Shown one piece after another: positions 24,377 through 33,498 of a stretch of DNA of 35,772 nt (position 1 is the first letter of the stretch; every line of letters begins with the position of its first letter). The DNA comes from Bacillota bacterium (GTDB lineage: Bacteria > Bacillota > Clostridia > RUG12999). The DNA lies in the NCBI GenBank assembly GCA_030705675.1, contig JAUZPZ010000005.1, positions 1-35,772 of the forward strand, written 5' to 3'. The notes beneath the pieces were generated by a model. It did no database searches, was not told the origin of the DNA, and saw only the letters and a list, made by a program, of their open reading frames with translations. The position numbers and the translations under genes were made by a program.

Positions 24377-25735
24377 TTAAAGCTCAATTTTTATTCTGTT
24401 GTAATTTACGTTACTTGTACCTTTTTTACTTAACTTTATTTTTTTCTCTACCGTCTTTCCGTTTTCGCCTGTTACCTTTATCTCATAATCTCCGTAAAAG
24501 CCTTTAAATTCAGCCATGCCGTCACCGTTTGTAGTTGTGGTTTCTTCAGTATGCCACTCTTTATTGAACATGTTTTTTATTACTTCAAAGGCAGGTTTCG
24601 GCGTCATGTCAAAATGTATCAATCCGCCGTAAAAACGGTTTTCTCCCGCTGTCATATCTCCTGGTTTTGCCCTTGCAGCGTATCCATCTGGTAAATTCCA
24701 ATAAATAATCGCTTCCATTGCCTTATGGCTGAACCACATATGGTAAAGATTATAAACAATCTCTGCCTGCAATTCTTCGTCCTCCGGTTCATTGCTGCAA
24801 GAAGGAATGGTAATTTCCGTTACTTGAAGAGGTTTTCCCAGTGTAGCATAATCATCCATAGTCGCAAAAATCTTTCTAGGGTTAAGCATATAATTCGCTA
24901 ACTCAGGATAATTTTTTGGATCCAGTACAACCATGTGATACTGACATCCGATACTATCAATTCGCGCACCGTTTCTTAACGCACGCTCATTCAGCAGATA
25001 ATACGCGCTTCTGGTAGACATATATGTTTTCCATATGAAGTCTTGGGCTTCATTCATAATAAGCTCATTTGCTGGGAAATATTTTTCAGCCAATTTAAAA
25101 CTCCACTCAACAATGTCAGGCTCTGCGAAAAATGGCATACTGTCAGTGTGAGGGTCACCAAAGCACAGGGTTTCGTTTATAACCTCCCATGAAGGAATAC
25201 GGCTTGCAAAACGCTCTGATAGTTCTTTGAATCTCTTTTCAAGCATTTTTTTTACTTCATAAACATTATCTTGGTCCAGCCACTTTGGGGAATAATACGG
25301 ATATGTAAGACAGTGAGCTTTAGGTTCTATTCCGTTTTCCTCACAATATTTCAGACAAAGCTCCGGATTGGGGCGTCTGTATACTTTGGGACTGTCAATA
25401 TCATATCTGGGTTTACCCTGTTCAGGCTCCAAATCTCCCCAATAGAATGGCAGCGTTGCAAGGTTAAACGCTTCTTTGAAAAGCTTCCTATATGCTTCGT
25501 TTTTTTCGGGCATTTCAAACTCATCCAGCATAAATATATTTGCGCCATGTTTAAACTCATGGTTTTTTTGTACAGCCTCTATTTTTACACCTTTTAAAGG
25601 TTTACCCTCACTATCGGTAACTAAAAAGCTTGCATAACCTTTGCGGTTGTATTCAATACCATGACTCACTCTATCTTCCATATAGGCGCGGTTTTCGTTT
25701 ATTTTTCTAAGTACAGCTTTTGCATTAACACTCAT
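24377..25735 (-). CDS. GH10 endo-1,4-beta-xylanase-like enzyme, apparently intracellular
   Basis: A 452-residue glycoside hydrolase family 10 protein. A beta-rich N-terminal segment (FLVTDSEGKPLKGVKIEAV, residues ~37-55) leads into the barrel. WEVINE places the acid/base at E188 and LQVTEITIPS the nucleophile at E307; AHCLTYPYYSPKW near residue 140 also belongs to the fold. The C-terminal ~60 residues form a small beta domain (GDGMAEFKGFYGDYEIKV). There is no signal peptide, so it should act on imported xylo- or aldouronic oligosaccharides rather than on polymer. Start ATG 25735 has AAGGAG about 10 nt upstream. It sits between the enolase-family gene and the SDR gene. Confidence 0.9.
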   Translation of the reverse strand: MSVNAKAVLRKINENRAYMEDRVSHGIEYNRKGYASFLVTDSEGKPLKGVKIEAVQKNHEFKHGANIFMLDEFEMPEKNEAYRKLFKEAFNLATLPFYWGDLEPEQGKPRYDIDSPKVYRRPNPELCLKYCEENGIEPKAHCLTYPYYSPKWLDQDNVYEVKKMLEKRFKELSERFASRIPSWEVINETLCFGDPHTDSMPFFAEPDIVEWSFKLAEKYFPANELIMNEAQDFIWKTYMSTRSAYYLLNERALRNGARIDSIGCQYHMVVLDPKNYPELANYMLNPRKIFATMDDYATLGKPLQVTEITIPSCSNEPEDEELQAEIVYNLYHMWFSHKAMEAIIYWNLPDGYAARAKPGDMTAGENRFYGGLIHFDMTPKPAFEVIKNMFNKEWHTEETTTTNGDGMAEFKGFYGDYEIKVTGENGKTVEKKIKLSKKGTSNVNYNRIKIEL

Positions 25736-25754
25736 TTTGTTCTACTCCTTTTTG

Positions 25755-27126
25755 TTAACTCCATATTCTGTCGTTTGCCCATTCGTTATCCCACTGCTCC
25801 GTAGATTCCCATACTCCGTTATATTTTTTGTGGATATGCTCCGCAATAGCTTCCTCATTAAGTTCACTGATACCAAGACCCGGAGTATTAGGTACATCTA
25901 TAAATCCGTTTTTAATCAGAGGTTTGTCTATTCCGATTGCAATATCATTCCACCAAGGTGTATCTGACGAATGGAACTCAACCGCTAACACATTCTGAAC
26001 AGCCGCTGCCGCATGAACAGCCGCCATGCAAGCAATGGGACTTTCTGCCATATGTATAGCCATGGCAATTCCGTATTTTTCGCACATATCGCCCAATTTT
26101 TTCATTTCCATAGCTCCGCCTACCGTAAGAATATCCGGATGAACTACCGAAACACCTCCACACGCCATAAGAGGTTCAAAATTTTCAGCCAGGAAAATAT
26201 CTTCACCTGTACAAATCGGTATATTACAGCTGTGTGATATTTTTTTCAAACTGCTTTGTGTAATGCCAAGGAGCAACATCTTCTATCCAGGCTATATTGT
26301 ATTTTGCAAGACGTCTTGCAAACACTATTATATCTTCGGGGCATACATGCCCGATGTGATCTATTGCAAGCGGAATTTCATATCCGATAACATCACGCAC
26401 CTGCTTTACGTAATTCTCAAGATAGTCCATGCCTTTTTCTGTTATATGTATCCCAGTGGCATGATGCGGTATTGTAAACACCTCATAGTTTTTACCCATC
26501 ATCATATCTCTATCTATAGATCCGCTCTGATGGTTTATTGCCTTTGCGGAGTATTTTTTTATATCTTCGAGAAATCCAACGGGCGCATTTAAACAACCTG
26601 GTTCATCCAACAGAAGTTCTATTCCCAGATCCATTTTTGCCATGGTAAATCCCATTTTTACGCGTTTTAAAATTGCGTTTCCCATATCCGTTCCAGTATG
26701 TTTGCCATCTACGTCAGTATCTGCATACATTCTGACTTTGTCACGGAATTTTCCGCCCAGCATTTGCCACAGCGGCACACCCCATGCTTTGCCGGCCAGA
26801 TCCCATAGGGCAATTTCCAAGCCCGACACTCCGCCACCTTGTCTTGAGTGCCCACCAAACTGTTTAATTCTTCTGAAAATTTTATCCACGTTGCATGGAT
26901 TTTCACCTATCAACCTTGACTTAAGCATAAGCGCATAAGTTGCGCTAGAGGCGTCTCTTACCTCACCGTACCCCACAATGCCCTGGTTAGTATATACTTT
27001 GATAAGAGGACAGTGTTTTGGTGCGCCATCAATATTTGCTACGCGAATATCCGTTATTTTTAACTGTGATGGTCCGCTGTTTGTATTGACAGTTTCCTGA
27101 ATTGATTCGAGAGTATTTTTTTCCAT
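25755..27126 (-). pseudogene. Enolase-superfamily sugar-acid dehydratase (mandelate racemase/ManD-like), frameshifted
   Basis: Two overlapping frames make one ~456-residue enolase-superfamily protein: ATG 27126 to about 26246 and about 26240 to 25755. The upstream frame holds the capping domain, AKMDLG, LAIDHIGH and AWIEDVAPWHY (two metal ligands), and then stops at 26224. The downstream frame resumes with PICTGEDIFLAENF (third metal ligand) and IAMAIHMAESPIACMAA. The shift falls in a run of seven A's on the coding strand (26240-26246). Removing one base restores ...YTKQFEKISHSCNIPICTGED. This is either a true +1 mutation, an assembly/sequencing error in a homopolymer, or a slippage site. If real, the truncated product lacks a metal ligand and should be inactive. 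The substrate is probably an aldonate or uronate derivative. Start ATG 27126 follows GGAGG. Confidence 0.85.
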
Positions 27127-27167
27127 AATATTTTTCCTCCTTATTGACAAACTTTCCTTCGTGTATT

Positions 27168-27201
27168 ATTATATATTAAAGACGCAGTTGTATCATCAAC
27201 T
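27168..27201. promoter_or_regulatory. Divergent promoter region with a small palindrome
   Basis: A minus-strand TATAAT (27173-27168) lies 42 nt before the dehydratase start, with no good -35. Just upstream of it, AGTTG-TATCAT-CAACT (27186-27201) is an inverted repeat with 5-bp arms that could bind a regulator controlling both directions. Confidence 0.4.
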
Positions 27202-27246
27202 ATATTTTTATATTTATCCACTATATTTTAATTTTGAGGTGATCTT

Positions 27247-28107
27247 ATGAGGTTTAACATTTATAATTCGTCTGAATCTAAGATAAAGCTTTTCCATTCA
27301 ACAAACACTCCCGGCCCGCGCAAAATGCGTGCGCACCACCATACGGAATTTGAAATTTCCTCATGCATTTCAGGCAGCGGAGTTTATTCTGTTGACGGCA
27401 ACAAGTATTTTTTCAAAGCCGGCGATATATTTGTTTTCAGCTGTGACGAAATACATTGTATAACGCAAATAGATGGCGTGGAAAACCTTGAACTTATAAA
27501 TATTCAGTTTGAGCCCCGCTTTTTATGGTCGTCCAGTGGTCTTGCCGACTACAACTTGCTGAAAATATTTTTTCACAGAAACAGCAATTTTCAAAACAGA
27601 TTTGAAGGTTCCCTGCCCGCGACTAAAAATATTTTTTCCATGATATACGATATGGAGAAGGAATTTTCTTCAAAAAAATACGAATTTGAGCTTATGGTTA
27701 AAATTTATCTTATCGATATTCTTATTTCATTTATGCGTGATTTTGATTATGTTGATTTTACTGACAACCTGTCACGTTACGAGGAAACTTTAAGACAGCT
27801 TGAAAAGGCTATCAATTATATTGACCTCCACCTTGAAGACGACCTTACTCTTGATGAGATTGCCGCAATTTCCGCCATGAGCCGCGCGTATTTCTGCACT
27901 TTGTTCAGAAAATTCAACGGTATTTCCCCATGGGATTACATTACTATTAAACGTGTTGAAAAAGCAATTGGTATTTTAAAATCATCTTCCGATACAAAAC
28001 TGGGTGTGGCTTCAATGTGTGGTTTCAACAGCTCTTCTAATTTTTACAAAGCATTTAAAAAAGTAACCGGCAAAACGCCCAGCGATTATACAAAACAGGA
28101 TTTGTAG
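27247..28107 (+). CDS. AraC-family transcriptional regulator
   Basis: A 286-residue regulator. Residues ~20-100 form a cupin sensor domain (MRAHHHTEFEISSCISGSG, FKAGDIFVFSCDEIHCI). A helical linker follows, and residues ~185-286 hold the two helix-turn-helix motifs (LTLDEIAAISAMSRAYFCTLFRKFNGISP and GVASMCGFNSSSNFYKAFKKVTGKTPSDY). It is divergent from the dehydratase-GH10-SDR-RraA unit across a ~120 bp spacer, so it probably activates that unit in response to a sugar or sugar acid. GAGGTGA lies 5 nt before ATG 27247. Confidence 0.93.
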   Translation: MRFNIYNSSESKIKLFHSTNTPGPRKMRAHHHTEFEISSCISGSGVYSVDGNKYFFKAGDIFVFSCDEIHCITQIDGVENLELINIQFEPRFLWSSSGLADYNLLKIFFHRNSNFQNRFEGSLPATKNIFSMIYDMEKEFSSKKYEFELMVKIYLIDILISFMRDFDYVDFTDNLSRYEETLRQLEKAINYIDLHLEDDLTLDEIAAISAMSRAYFCTLFRKFNGISPWDYITIKRVEKAIGILKSSSDTKLGVASMCGFNSSSNFYKAFKKVTGKTPSDYTKQDL

Positions 28108-28136
28108 CAAAATGGGTCTACGGAAAAATATTGCAC

Positions 28137-28181
28137 AAAACCCTCTTGATTTCAGCTTTGCACTAAATCAAGAGGGGTTTT
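28137..28181 (+). terminator. Terminator of the araC-type gene
   Basis: A 16-bp stem (AAAACCCTCTTGATTT with its complement plus one bulged G) is followed by TGTTGTT. It starts 30 nt after the stop codon. Confidence 0.85.
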
Positions 28182-28259
28182 GTTGTTAGAACGTATTTTT
28201 ATTTGCTATCTGAAAGTTGTTTTGATAAATTTAAAAAATATTTTACCCGTATCATAAAA

Positions 28260-28287
28260 AACCGACTGCACACAAATGCAATCGGTT
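28260..28287 (-). terminator. Terminator of the aspS-gatCAB operon
   Basis: In minus-strand RNA, AACCGAUUGCA pairs with UGCAGUCGGUU (one U-G) around a 6-nt loop and is followed by a run of T's. It lies 10 nt past the gatB stop. Confidence 0.85.
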
Positions 28288-28296
28288 AAATGTTTT

Positions 28297-29712
28297 TTAA
28301 TTTTTTATCTTTTTAATTATCATTTCCTCAACGGTTTTTGCATCTGCTTTTCCCTTCGAGGCTTTCATTACTTTACCGATAATTGCAAAAATCGCCTTTT
28401 CCTTACCCGCAAGGTAATCCTGCACAGCCGCCGCACTTTCTGCAATAGCGGCATCAACAAAACTCTCTGTTTCACTTTCGTCCGCCATGGAGAAATCACT
28501 GATTTTAAACAGTTCGGCGAAAGGTTTCTGTTTTTCTAGCATTTCGTCAAGAATTTTCTTAATAAAGTTATTGCTTATTTTGCCTTCATTTACTAATTTA
28601 AGTACCTCTCCGATATATTCGGCAGGTATAGGCAAAGAAGCATTTTCCTTTGCTTCCTCATCTTCAAGCACCCGAAAAAGCTGGGTAATAAGCAAATTTG
28701 CTGCAAGCTTCGGCGCACCCGATACATCAACCATTTTCTCGTAATACAGAGCGAGCTTCGTATAACGTATAATCTGCATACTGTCACCGTCGGACAGACC
28801 ATATTCACGCATATATCTTACCTGCTTTTGGTCAGGCAGTTCCGGCATTGACGCGCGCAGCTGTTCCACTTCTTCAGGAGATATATACACTATGGGAAGG
28901 TCAGGATCACCGAAATATCGGTAATCATTCGAGTCCTCTTTGCCACGCATACTCTCGGTTTCCCCCGTGCTTTCATTAAAACGGCGGGTTTCCTGAATGA
29001 TTTGCTCACCGCATTCAAGCGCGTCCACCTGCCTGTTATACTCGGATTCAATAGCTTTTGATATAAAGGAAAGAGAGTTCATGTTTTTGATTTCCGTGCG
29101 TGTTCCCAGCTTTTTATCACCCGTGCGTCTTATGGAAATATTGACATCACAGCGCATAGAACCTTCCTGCATTTTGCAATCCGACACATCAAGCGTTTTC
29201 ATTATAAGGCGAAGATTTTCTAAATATTCTCTTACCTGCTGCGCCGAATGAAAATCCGGCTCCGTAACAATTTCTATGAGCGGAACGCCTCCGCGGTTAT
29301 AATCAACATTTGTGTCGTTACCGCTATGCACGAGCTTACCTGCGTCCTCTTCTATATGAATTCTGTTAAGTCTTATGGTCTGCCCGTCCGACAAAGTCAT
29401 ATGACCGTTTTTACAAAGAGGATAGTCAAGCTGTGAAATCTGGTACGCTTTTGAAAGATCGGGATAAACATAGTTTTTCCTATCCATTTTAGAGGTATAG
29501 CCAATTTCGCAGTTTGTCGCAAGACCTGCCTTGACTGCATATTCAACAACAGCTCTGTTAAGCTTTGGCAAAGAGCCCGGCAGTCCTATACATACAGGAC
29601 AGCAATGGGTATTTGGATCTCCGCCGAATTCGGTCGTGCAGGAGCAGAAAATCTTTGTTTTCGTGCTAAGTTCAACGTGTGTTTCAAGACCTATAGTCAT
29701 CTCATAACCCAA
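28297..29712 (-). CDS. gatB: Asp-tRNA(Asn)/Glu-tRNA(Gln) amidotransferase subunit B
   Basis: Binds and phosphorylates misacylated tRNA in the GatCAB complex, so that Glu or Asp on tRNA(Gln)/tRNA(Asn) is amidated. The kinase-like cradle is evident from MTIGLETHVELSTKTKIFCSC, the four-Cys zinc site (C23, C25, C38, C41), KMDRKNYVYPDLSKAYQISQ and RCDVNISIR. The C-terminal YqeY-like tail ends with GKVMKASKGKADAKTVEEMI. The frame is open far upstream, but TTG 29712 sits 6 nt after GGAGGTG and gives the normal N-terminus MGYEMTIGLE (471 residues). It overlaps gatA by 11 nt, implying coupled translation. Confidence 0.95.
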   Translation of the reverse strand: MGYEMTIGLETHVELSTKTKIFCSCTTEFGGDPNTHCCPVCIGLPGSLPKLNRAVVEYAVKAGLATNCEIGYTSKMDRKNYVYPDLSKAYQISQLDYPLCKNGHMTLSDGQTIRLNRIHIEEDAGKLVHSGNDTNVDYNRGGVPLIEIVTEPDFHSAQQVREYLENLRLIMKTLDVSDCKMQEGSMRCDVNISIRRTGDKKLGTRTEIKNMNSLSFISKAIESEYNRQVDALECGEQIIQETRRFNESTGETESMRGKEDSNDYRYFGDPDLPIVYISPEEVEQLRASMPELPDQKQVRYMREYGLSDGDSMQIIRYTKLALYYEKMVDVSGAPKLAANLLITQLFRVLEDEEAKENASLPIPAEYIGEVLKLVNEGKISNNFIKKILDEMLEKQKPFAELFKISDFSMADESETESFVDAAIAESAAAVQDYLAGKEKAIFAIIGKVMKASKGKADAKTVEEMIIKKIKN

Positions 29713-31174
29713 TGCACTCACCTCCAACAAGCGGTTTTCTGTACATATTTTCATGTTCTTTTTCTTCATATTTATATGCGGCATTAAGCAGCCTACCCTC
29801 GGTAAATTTATCACCGATAAGCTGCATTCCCACAGGCAGTCCGTTTTGGTCATATCCGCATGGCACACTTATCGCGGGCAATCCGCAAATGTTTACAGGT
29901 ACTGTGCACATATCCGTCAAATACATTTCAACCGGGTCTTTTGTCATATCTCCCAGTTTAAACGCAGTAGATGCAACCGTGGGACAAAGAAGCATATCAA
30001 CCTCTTTAAACGCCTGTGTAAAACTTTTTGAAATTTCACCGCGCATTATCTGGGCTTTTTTATAATACGCATCATAATATCCGGAGCTAAGCACATAGTT
30101 GCCCAGCATAATCCTTCTTTTAACCTCTATTCCAAAGCCTTCATTGCGTGTTTTGCAAATCATTTCTTCTCTGTCTATATAGTTTTCTGCGCGGTATCCG
30201 TAACGCACTCCATCGTACCTTGCAAGGTTGGAGGACGCCTCGGCGCACGCAAGTATATAATAAACCGGCAAGGACAGGTCAAATTGATCAATGGAAATTT
30301 CTACAATTTCCGCGCCTATGCTTTTATAAACCTCAACCGCCTTCATTATGGCATCATTTATCTCACTGCCAAGACCGTCAAACAGATTTTTAATAACCCC
30401 TATTTTCATGCCCTTAATATCATTTTCCAGCATTTCCAATGCGGGTTTTCTGTCATAATCCACACAAGTAGCGTCTTTATCATCATATTTTGCAATCTCA
30501 TCAAACACAATAGCAGCATCTTCAACGCTTCCGGCAAGAACGCCTATTTGGTCAAGACTGGAGGCATAGGCTATAAGTCCCCATCTTGAAACCGCTCCGT
30601 AAGTTGGTTTAAGACCTATCTGTCCGCAGAAACTCGCCGGCTGGCGCACAGAGCCGCCGGTATCGCTGCCCAGAGCATAAACTGCCATATCCGAACATAC
30701 AATTGCCGCGCTTCCTCCGCTGCTGCCCCCCGGAACACGCTGCGTGTCGTAAGGGTTTTTTGTCGCGCCATAATATGAAGTTTCGCAAGTAGAACCCATT
30801 GCAAACTCATCCATATTGGCTTTTCCCAGCATTACTCCGCCCGCTTTTTTAAGCTGTTCATACGCAAAAGCGTCATAGACAGGCGAATAGTTATAAAGAA
30901 TTTTAGACGCACAGCTTGTTACTGCGCCTTTTGTTGAAATATTATCTTTAATTGCCATAGGAATTCCCGCGAGAAGCGGTATTTCTTTTCCTGCCGCAAT
31001 ATCGGCGTCTACCTTTTGCGCCGCCGCAATGGCAATTTCCTTTGTAAATGATGTATATCCGTTTATCTTTTCATTATGTTCATCAATATACCGGTAATAT
31101 TTATTTGTAAGCTCGACCGCGCTTATTTCCTTATTTACCAGCATGGAATGCAATCTTTTAATTTTTCCTTCCAC
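29702..31174 (-). CDS. gatA: Asp-tRNA(Asn)/Glu-tRNA(Gln) amidotransferase subunit A (amidase)
   Basis: Glutaminase subunit that frees ammonia for transamidation. The amidase-signature Ser-cisSer-Lys triad is intact: K76 in PMAIKDNIS, the serines of GGSSGGSAAIV (S151/S152) and S175 in DTGGSVRQPAS. It has 490 residues from GTG 31174, which stands 1 nt after the gatC stop with AGGAGG correctly spaced. An ATG three codons earlier is too close to that site. The open frame upstream of this runs inside gatC and is not used. The order aspS-gatC-gatA-gatB indicates one tRNA-charging operon. Confidence 0.95.
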   Translation of the reverse strand: MEGKIKRLHSMLVNKEISAVELTNKYYRYIDEHNEKINGYTSFTKEIAIAAAQKVDADIAAGKEIPLLAGIPMAIKDNISTKGAVTSCASKILYNYSPVYDAFAYEQLKKAGGVMLGKANMDEFAMGSTCETSYYGATKNPYDTQRVPGGSSGGSAAIVCSDMAVYALGSDTGGSVRQPASFCGQIGLKPTYGAVSRWGLIAYASSLDQIGVLAGSVEDAAIVFDEIAKYDDKDATCVDYDRKPALEMLENDIKGMKIGVIKNLFDGLGSEINDAIMKAVEVYKSIGAEIVEISIDQFDLSLPVYYILACAEASSNLARYDGVRYGYRAENYIDREEMICKTRNEGFGIEVKRRIMLGNYVLSSGYYDAYYKKAQIMRGEISKSFTQAFKEVDMLLCPTVASTAFKLGDMTKDPVEMYLTDMCTVPVNICGLPAISVPCGYDQNGLPVGMQLIGDKFTEGRLLNAAYKYEEKEHENMYRKPLVGGECIGL

Positions 31175-31175
31175 T

Positions 31176-31460
31176 TTATACATTCCTCCTTGGCAGTACA
31201 AAATAGCCCCCATCCTTTTCAGGGGCGTTTGCAAGCACATCTTCCTGTGAAATAGATTTTTTAACGACATCTGGACGAAGTGGCGGAGCGCTTTCGACAT
31301 GGAGCACTTCCGCCTCCTTGCAATTAGCCTTATTTATCATATCAGCAAAGGAAATTATAGACTGCATGTCCTCTTGAAACTTTTCTATTTCTTCATCAGT
31401 AAACGTAAGCTTTGAAAGTTTGGCAAGTTTCAATATCTCATCTTTTTCAACTGTTGCCAT
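31176..31460 (-). CDS. gatC: Asp-tRNA(Asn)/Glu-tRNA(Gln) amidotransferase subunit C
   Basis: A 94-residue GatC that wraps around and stabilises GatA and GatB. It shows the family pattern LKLAKLSKLTFTDEEIEKFQ near the N-terminus and EVLHVESAPPLRPDVV, with the conserved LRPD, in the C-terminal half. Start ATG 31460 has AAGGAG upstream. It lies 14 nt after aspS and its last codons contain the ribosome binding site of gatA. Confidence 0.95.
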   Translation of the reverse strand: MATVEKDEILKLAKLSKLTFTDEEIEKFQEDMQSIISFADMINKANCKEAEVLHVESAPPLRPDVVKKSISQEDVLANAPEKDGGYFVLPRRNV

Positions 31461-31474
31461 AATATTCTTTCTCC

Positions 31475-33229
31475 TTATCTGATTTTTATATGAACCTCAC
31501 GAAGCTGTTGCTCAGTAACTTCAGACGGAGCTCCAAGCAACATATCCTGCGCCGCTCCGTTCATAGGAAACGCTATTACCTCACGAATGCTTTTTTCTTC
31601 AGTCAGCAGCATTACCATTCTGTCCACGCCCGGTGCCATTCCCGCATGTGGCGGTGCGCCATAGTGGAAAGCGGTGTAGAGGGAGGTAAATTTAGATTTT
31701 ACGTCTTCCTCGGTGTATCCCGCTATTTCAAAAGCTTTTACCATTATTTCAGGAACATGGTTTCTCACAGCTCCGGAAGACAGCTCAACGCCATTTACAA
31801 CAATATCATACTGGTAAGCAAGCACCTCTAACGGATCTTTGTTAAGAAGCGCGTCCATACCGCCCTGAGGCATTGAAAATGGGTTGTGGGTAAATATAAT
31901 TTTCCCCGTTTCTTCATCTCTTTCATACATAGGAAAATCGACAATGAAACAGAATTTATACTGGGTTTCATCTATAAGACCTAGTCGGTTTGCAAGTTCT
32001 GTTCTTATCTCCCCTGCGTATTTTTCAACTTTTCCCGGAGCATCCGAAATAAAATACAGAATATCTCCCGGTTTGATTTCAGATTTTTCTATAAGTTCTT
32101 CTTGTTCAGGACGTGGCATAAACTTTGCAATAGGTCCAGCAAGGCTCATATCTTCTTCTACCTTTACATATCCCAAACCCTTCATTCCTATACCTGTTGC
32201 AAAATCAAGCATTTTCTCAAAAAAGCCTTTGGACTGTTTTGCACCGTCCGGCATTCTTATTGCCCGCACAATTTTCCCCTTAAAAGGTCCGAACTCACAG
32301 CGGGTAAATATATCCGAAACGTCAATAATAAACAGCGGATTTCTAAGATCCGGCTTATCAGTGCCGTATTTAAGCATAGCTTCGCGGTAAGAAATTCTCA
32401 CAAACGGAGCTTTATCCACAACCGCGCCTGCTGGCGCGAATTTTTCAAATGTCTCGGACAGAACTTCTTCTGCCACAGCAAATACATCTTCCTGAGAAGC
32501 AAAAGCCATTTCAAAATCAAGCTGATAGAACTCTCCGGGAGATCTGTCTGCCCTTGCGTCCTCATCACGGAAACAAGGCGCAATCTGAAAATATTTGTCT
32601 ATCCCCGACACCATAAGCAATTGCTTAAACTGTTGAGGAGCTTGCGGAAGCGCATAAAACTGCCCCTTATACTTTCTGCTTGGCACAAGATAATCCCTTG
32701 CGCCCTCCGGAGAAGATGCTGAAAGGATAGGAGTCTGAATTTCCGTAAAGTTCAATTCCTCCATTTTATTTCTTAAAAAAGCTATAATCTTTGATCTTTT
32801 AAGTATATTGCCGTACACTTTTTCATTTCTCAAATCAAGAAATCTGTATTTAAGCCTTATATCCTCTTTTGTTTCCCTTGAGGTCTGGATCTCAAAAGGA
32901 AGCTGATTATATATTCCGCCAAGCAGGGTAATTTCCGCCGACGTGATTTCAACTTCGCCGGTTGCAATCTTAGGGTTATAAGTTTCCGGATCCCTCTCCG
33001 AAACTATGCCCTGGGCAGAGACAACCGCCTCTTTAGATATTTGAGAAAGGATACTGTCATCACCCACAACAACCTGAGTAACTCCGTATTGATCGCGCAG
33101 GTCAAGAAAAATGACACCCCCATGGTCCCTTATATTCGCAATCCAGCCCGCAATTTTAACCTTTTCACCGATATTATTTCGGTTAAGTCCCCCACAGGTA
33201 TGCGTTCTGAGACTTGTTGAATAATCCAT
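31475..33229 (-). CDS. aspS: Aspartyl-tRNA synthetase (bacterial type)
   Basis: Charges tRNA with aspartate. The 584 residues contain the N-terminal OB-fold anticodon domain (KIAGWIANIRDHGGVIFLDL), class II motif 2 (FQIAPCFRDEDARADRSPGEFYQLDFEM region), the bacterial GAD insertion domain in the middle, and motif 3 (GAPPHAGMAPGVDRMVM). The His in RDHGG is the residue associated with non-discriminating AspRS enzymes, which fits the linked gatCAB genes. The open frame starts at 33244, but ATG 33229 lies 8 nt after GGAGG and gives the standard N-terminus. It is the first gene of the operon. Confidence 0.96.
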   Translation of the reverse strand: MDYSTSLRTHTCGGLNRNNIGEKVKIAGWIANIRDHGGVIFLDLRDQYGVTQVVVGDDSILSQISKEAVVSAQGIVSERDPETYNPKIATGEVEITSAEITLLGGIYNQLPFEIQTSRETKEDIRLKYRFLDLRNEKVYGNILKRSKIIAFLRNKMEELNFTEIQTPILSASSPEGARDYLVPSRKYKGQFYALPQAPQQFKQLLMVSGIDKYFQIAPCFRDEDARADRSPGEFYQLDFEMAFASQEDVFAVAEEVLSETFEKFAPAGAVVDKAPFVRISYREAMLKYGTDKPDLRNPLFIIDVSDIFTRCEFGPFKGKIVRAIRMPDGAKQSKGFFEKMLDFATGIGMKGLGYVKVEEDMSLAGPIAKFMPRPEQEELIEKSEIKPGDILYFISDAPGKVEKYAGEIRTELANRLGLIDETQYKFCFIVDFPMYERDEETGKIIFTHNPFSMPQGGMDALLNKDPLEVLAYQYDIVVNGVELSSGAVRNHVPEIMVKAFEIAGYTEEDVKSKFTSLYTAFHYGAPPHAGMAPGVDRMVMLLTEEKSIREVIAFPMNGAAQDMLLGAPSEVTEQQLREVHIKIR

Positions 33230-33310
33230 TTTTCTTTCCTCCATTTTCTAAATTTTCAGCGGCAATTTTCGCCGCATTATAATATATTTCATGTAATAAT
33301 ACATTTTTCT

Positions 33311-33339
33311 ATTATACTACTTTTACCGATTTTTGTCAA
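33311..33339 (-). promoter_or_regulatory. Sigma-A promoter of aspS-gatCAB
   Basis: On the minus strand TTGACA (33339-33334) and TATAAT (33316-33311) are exactly 17 bp apart, a full consensus match. The ~75-nt leader contains a short GCGGC/GCCGC hairpin near 33260-33276 but no T-box sequence was recognised. Confidence 0.8.
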
Positions 33340-33498
33340 CGGCTTTTTCTATAATATGCACCAAAAATTTTACCAAAAACATCCTCTTAGGAGGCAATTT
33401 TTATATAAATTTTAAGAAATATCAATTATTTGTAGAATTTTTTCCACTTTTGTGGTAAAATGATAATGTATAGATTTTTTATTTTCAGGAGTGATTTT

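Noticed and set aside
26224-26279. Programmed frameshifting in the enolase-family gene
   Set aside because: The family is not known to use recoding and no stimulatory structure or internal ribosome binding site was seen. A mutation or sequencing error is the simpler reading, so slippage is kept only as an option.
33260-33310. Regulatory leader (T-box) before aspS
   Set aside because: The leader is only ~75 nt, with one short GC hairpin and no T-box consensus or antiterminator pair.
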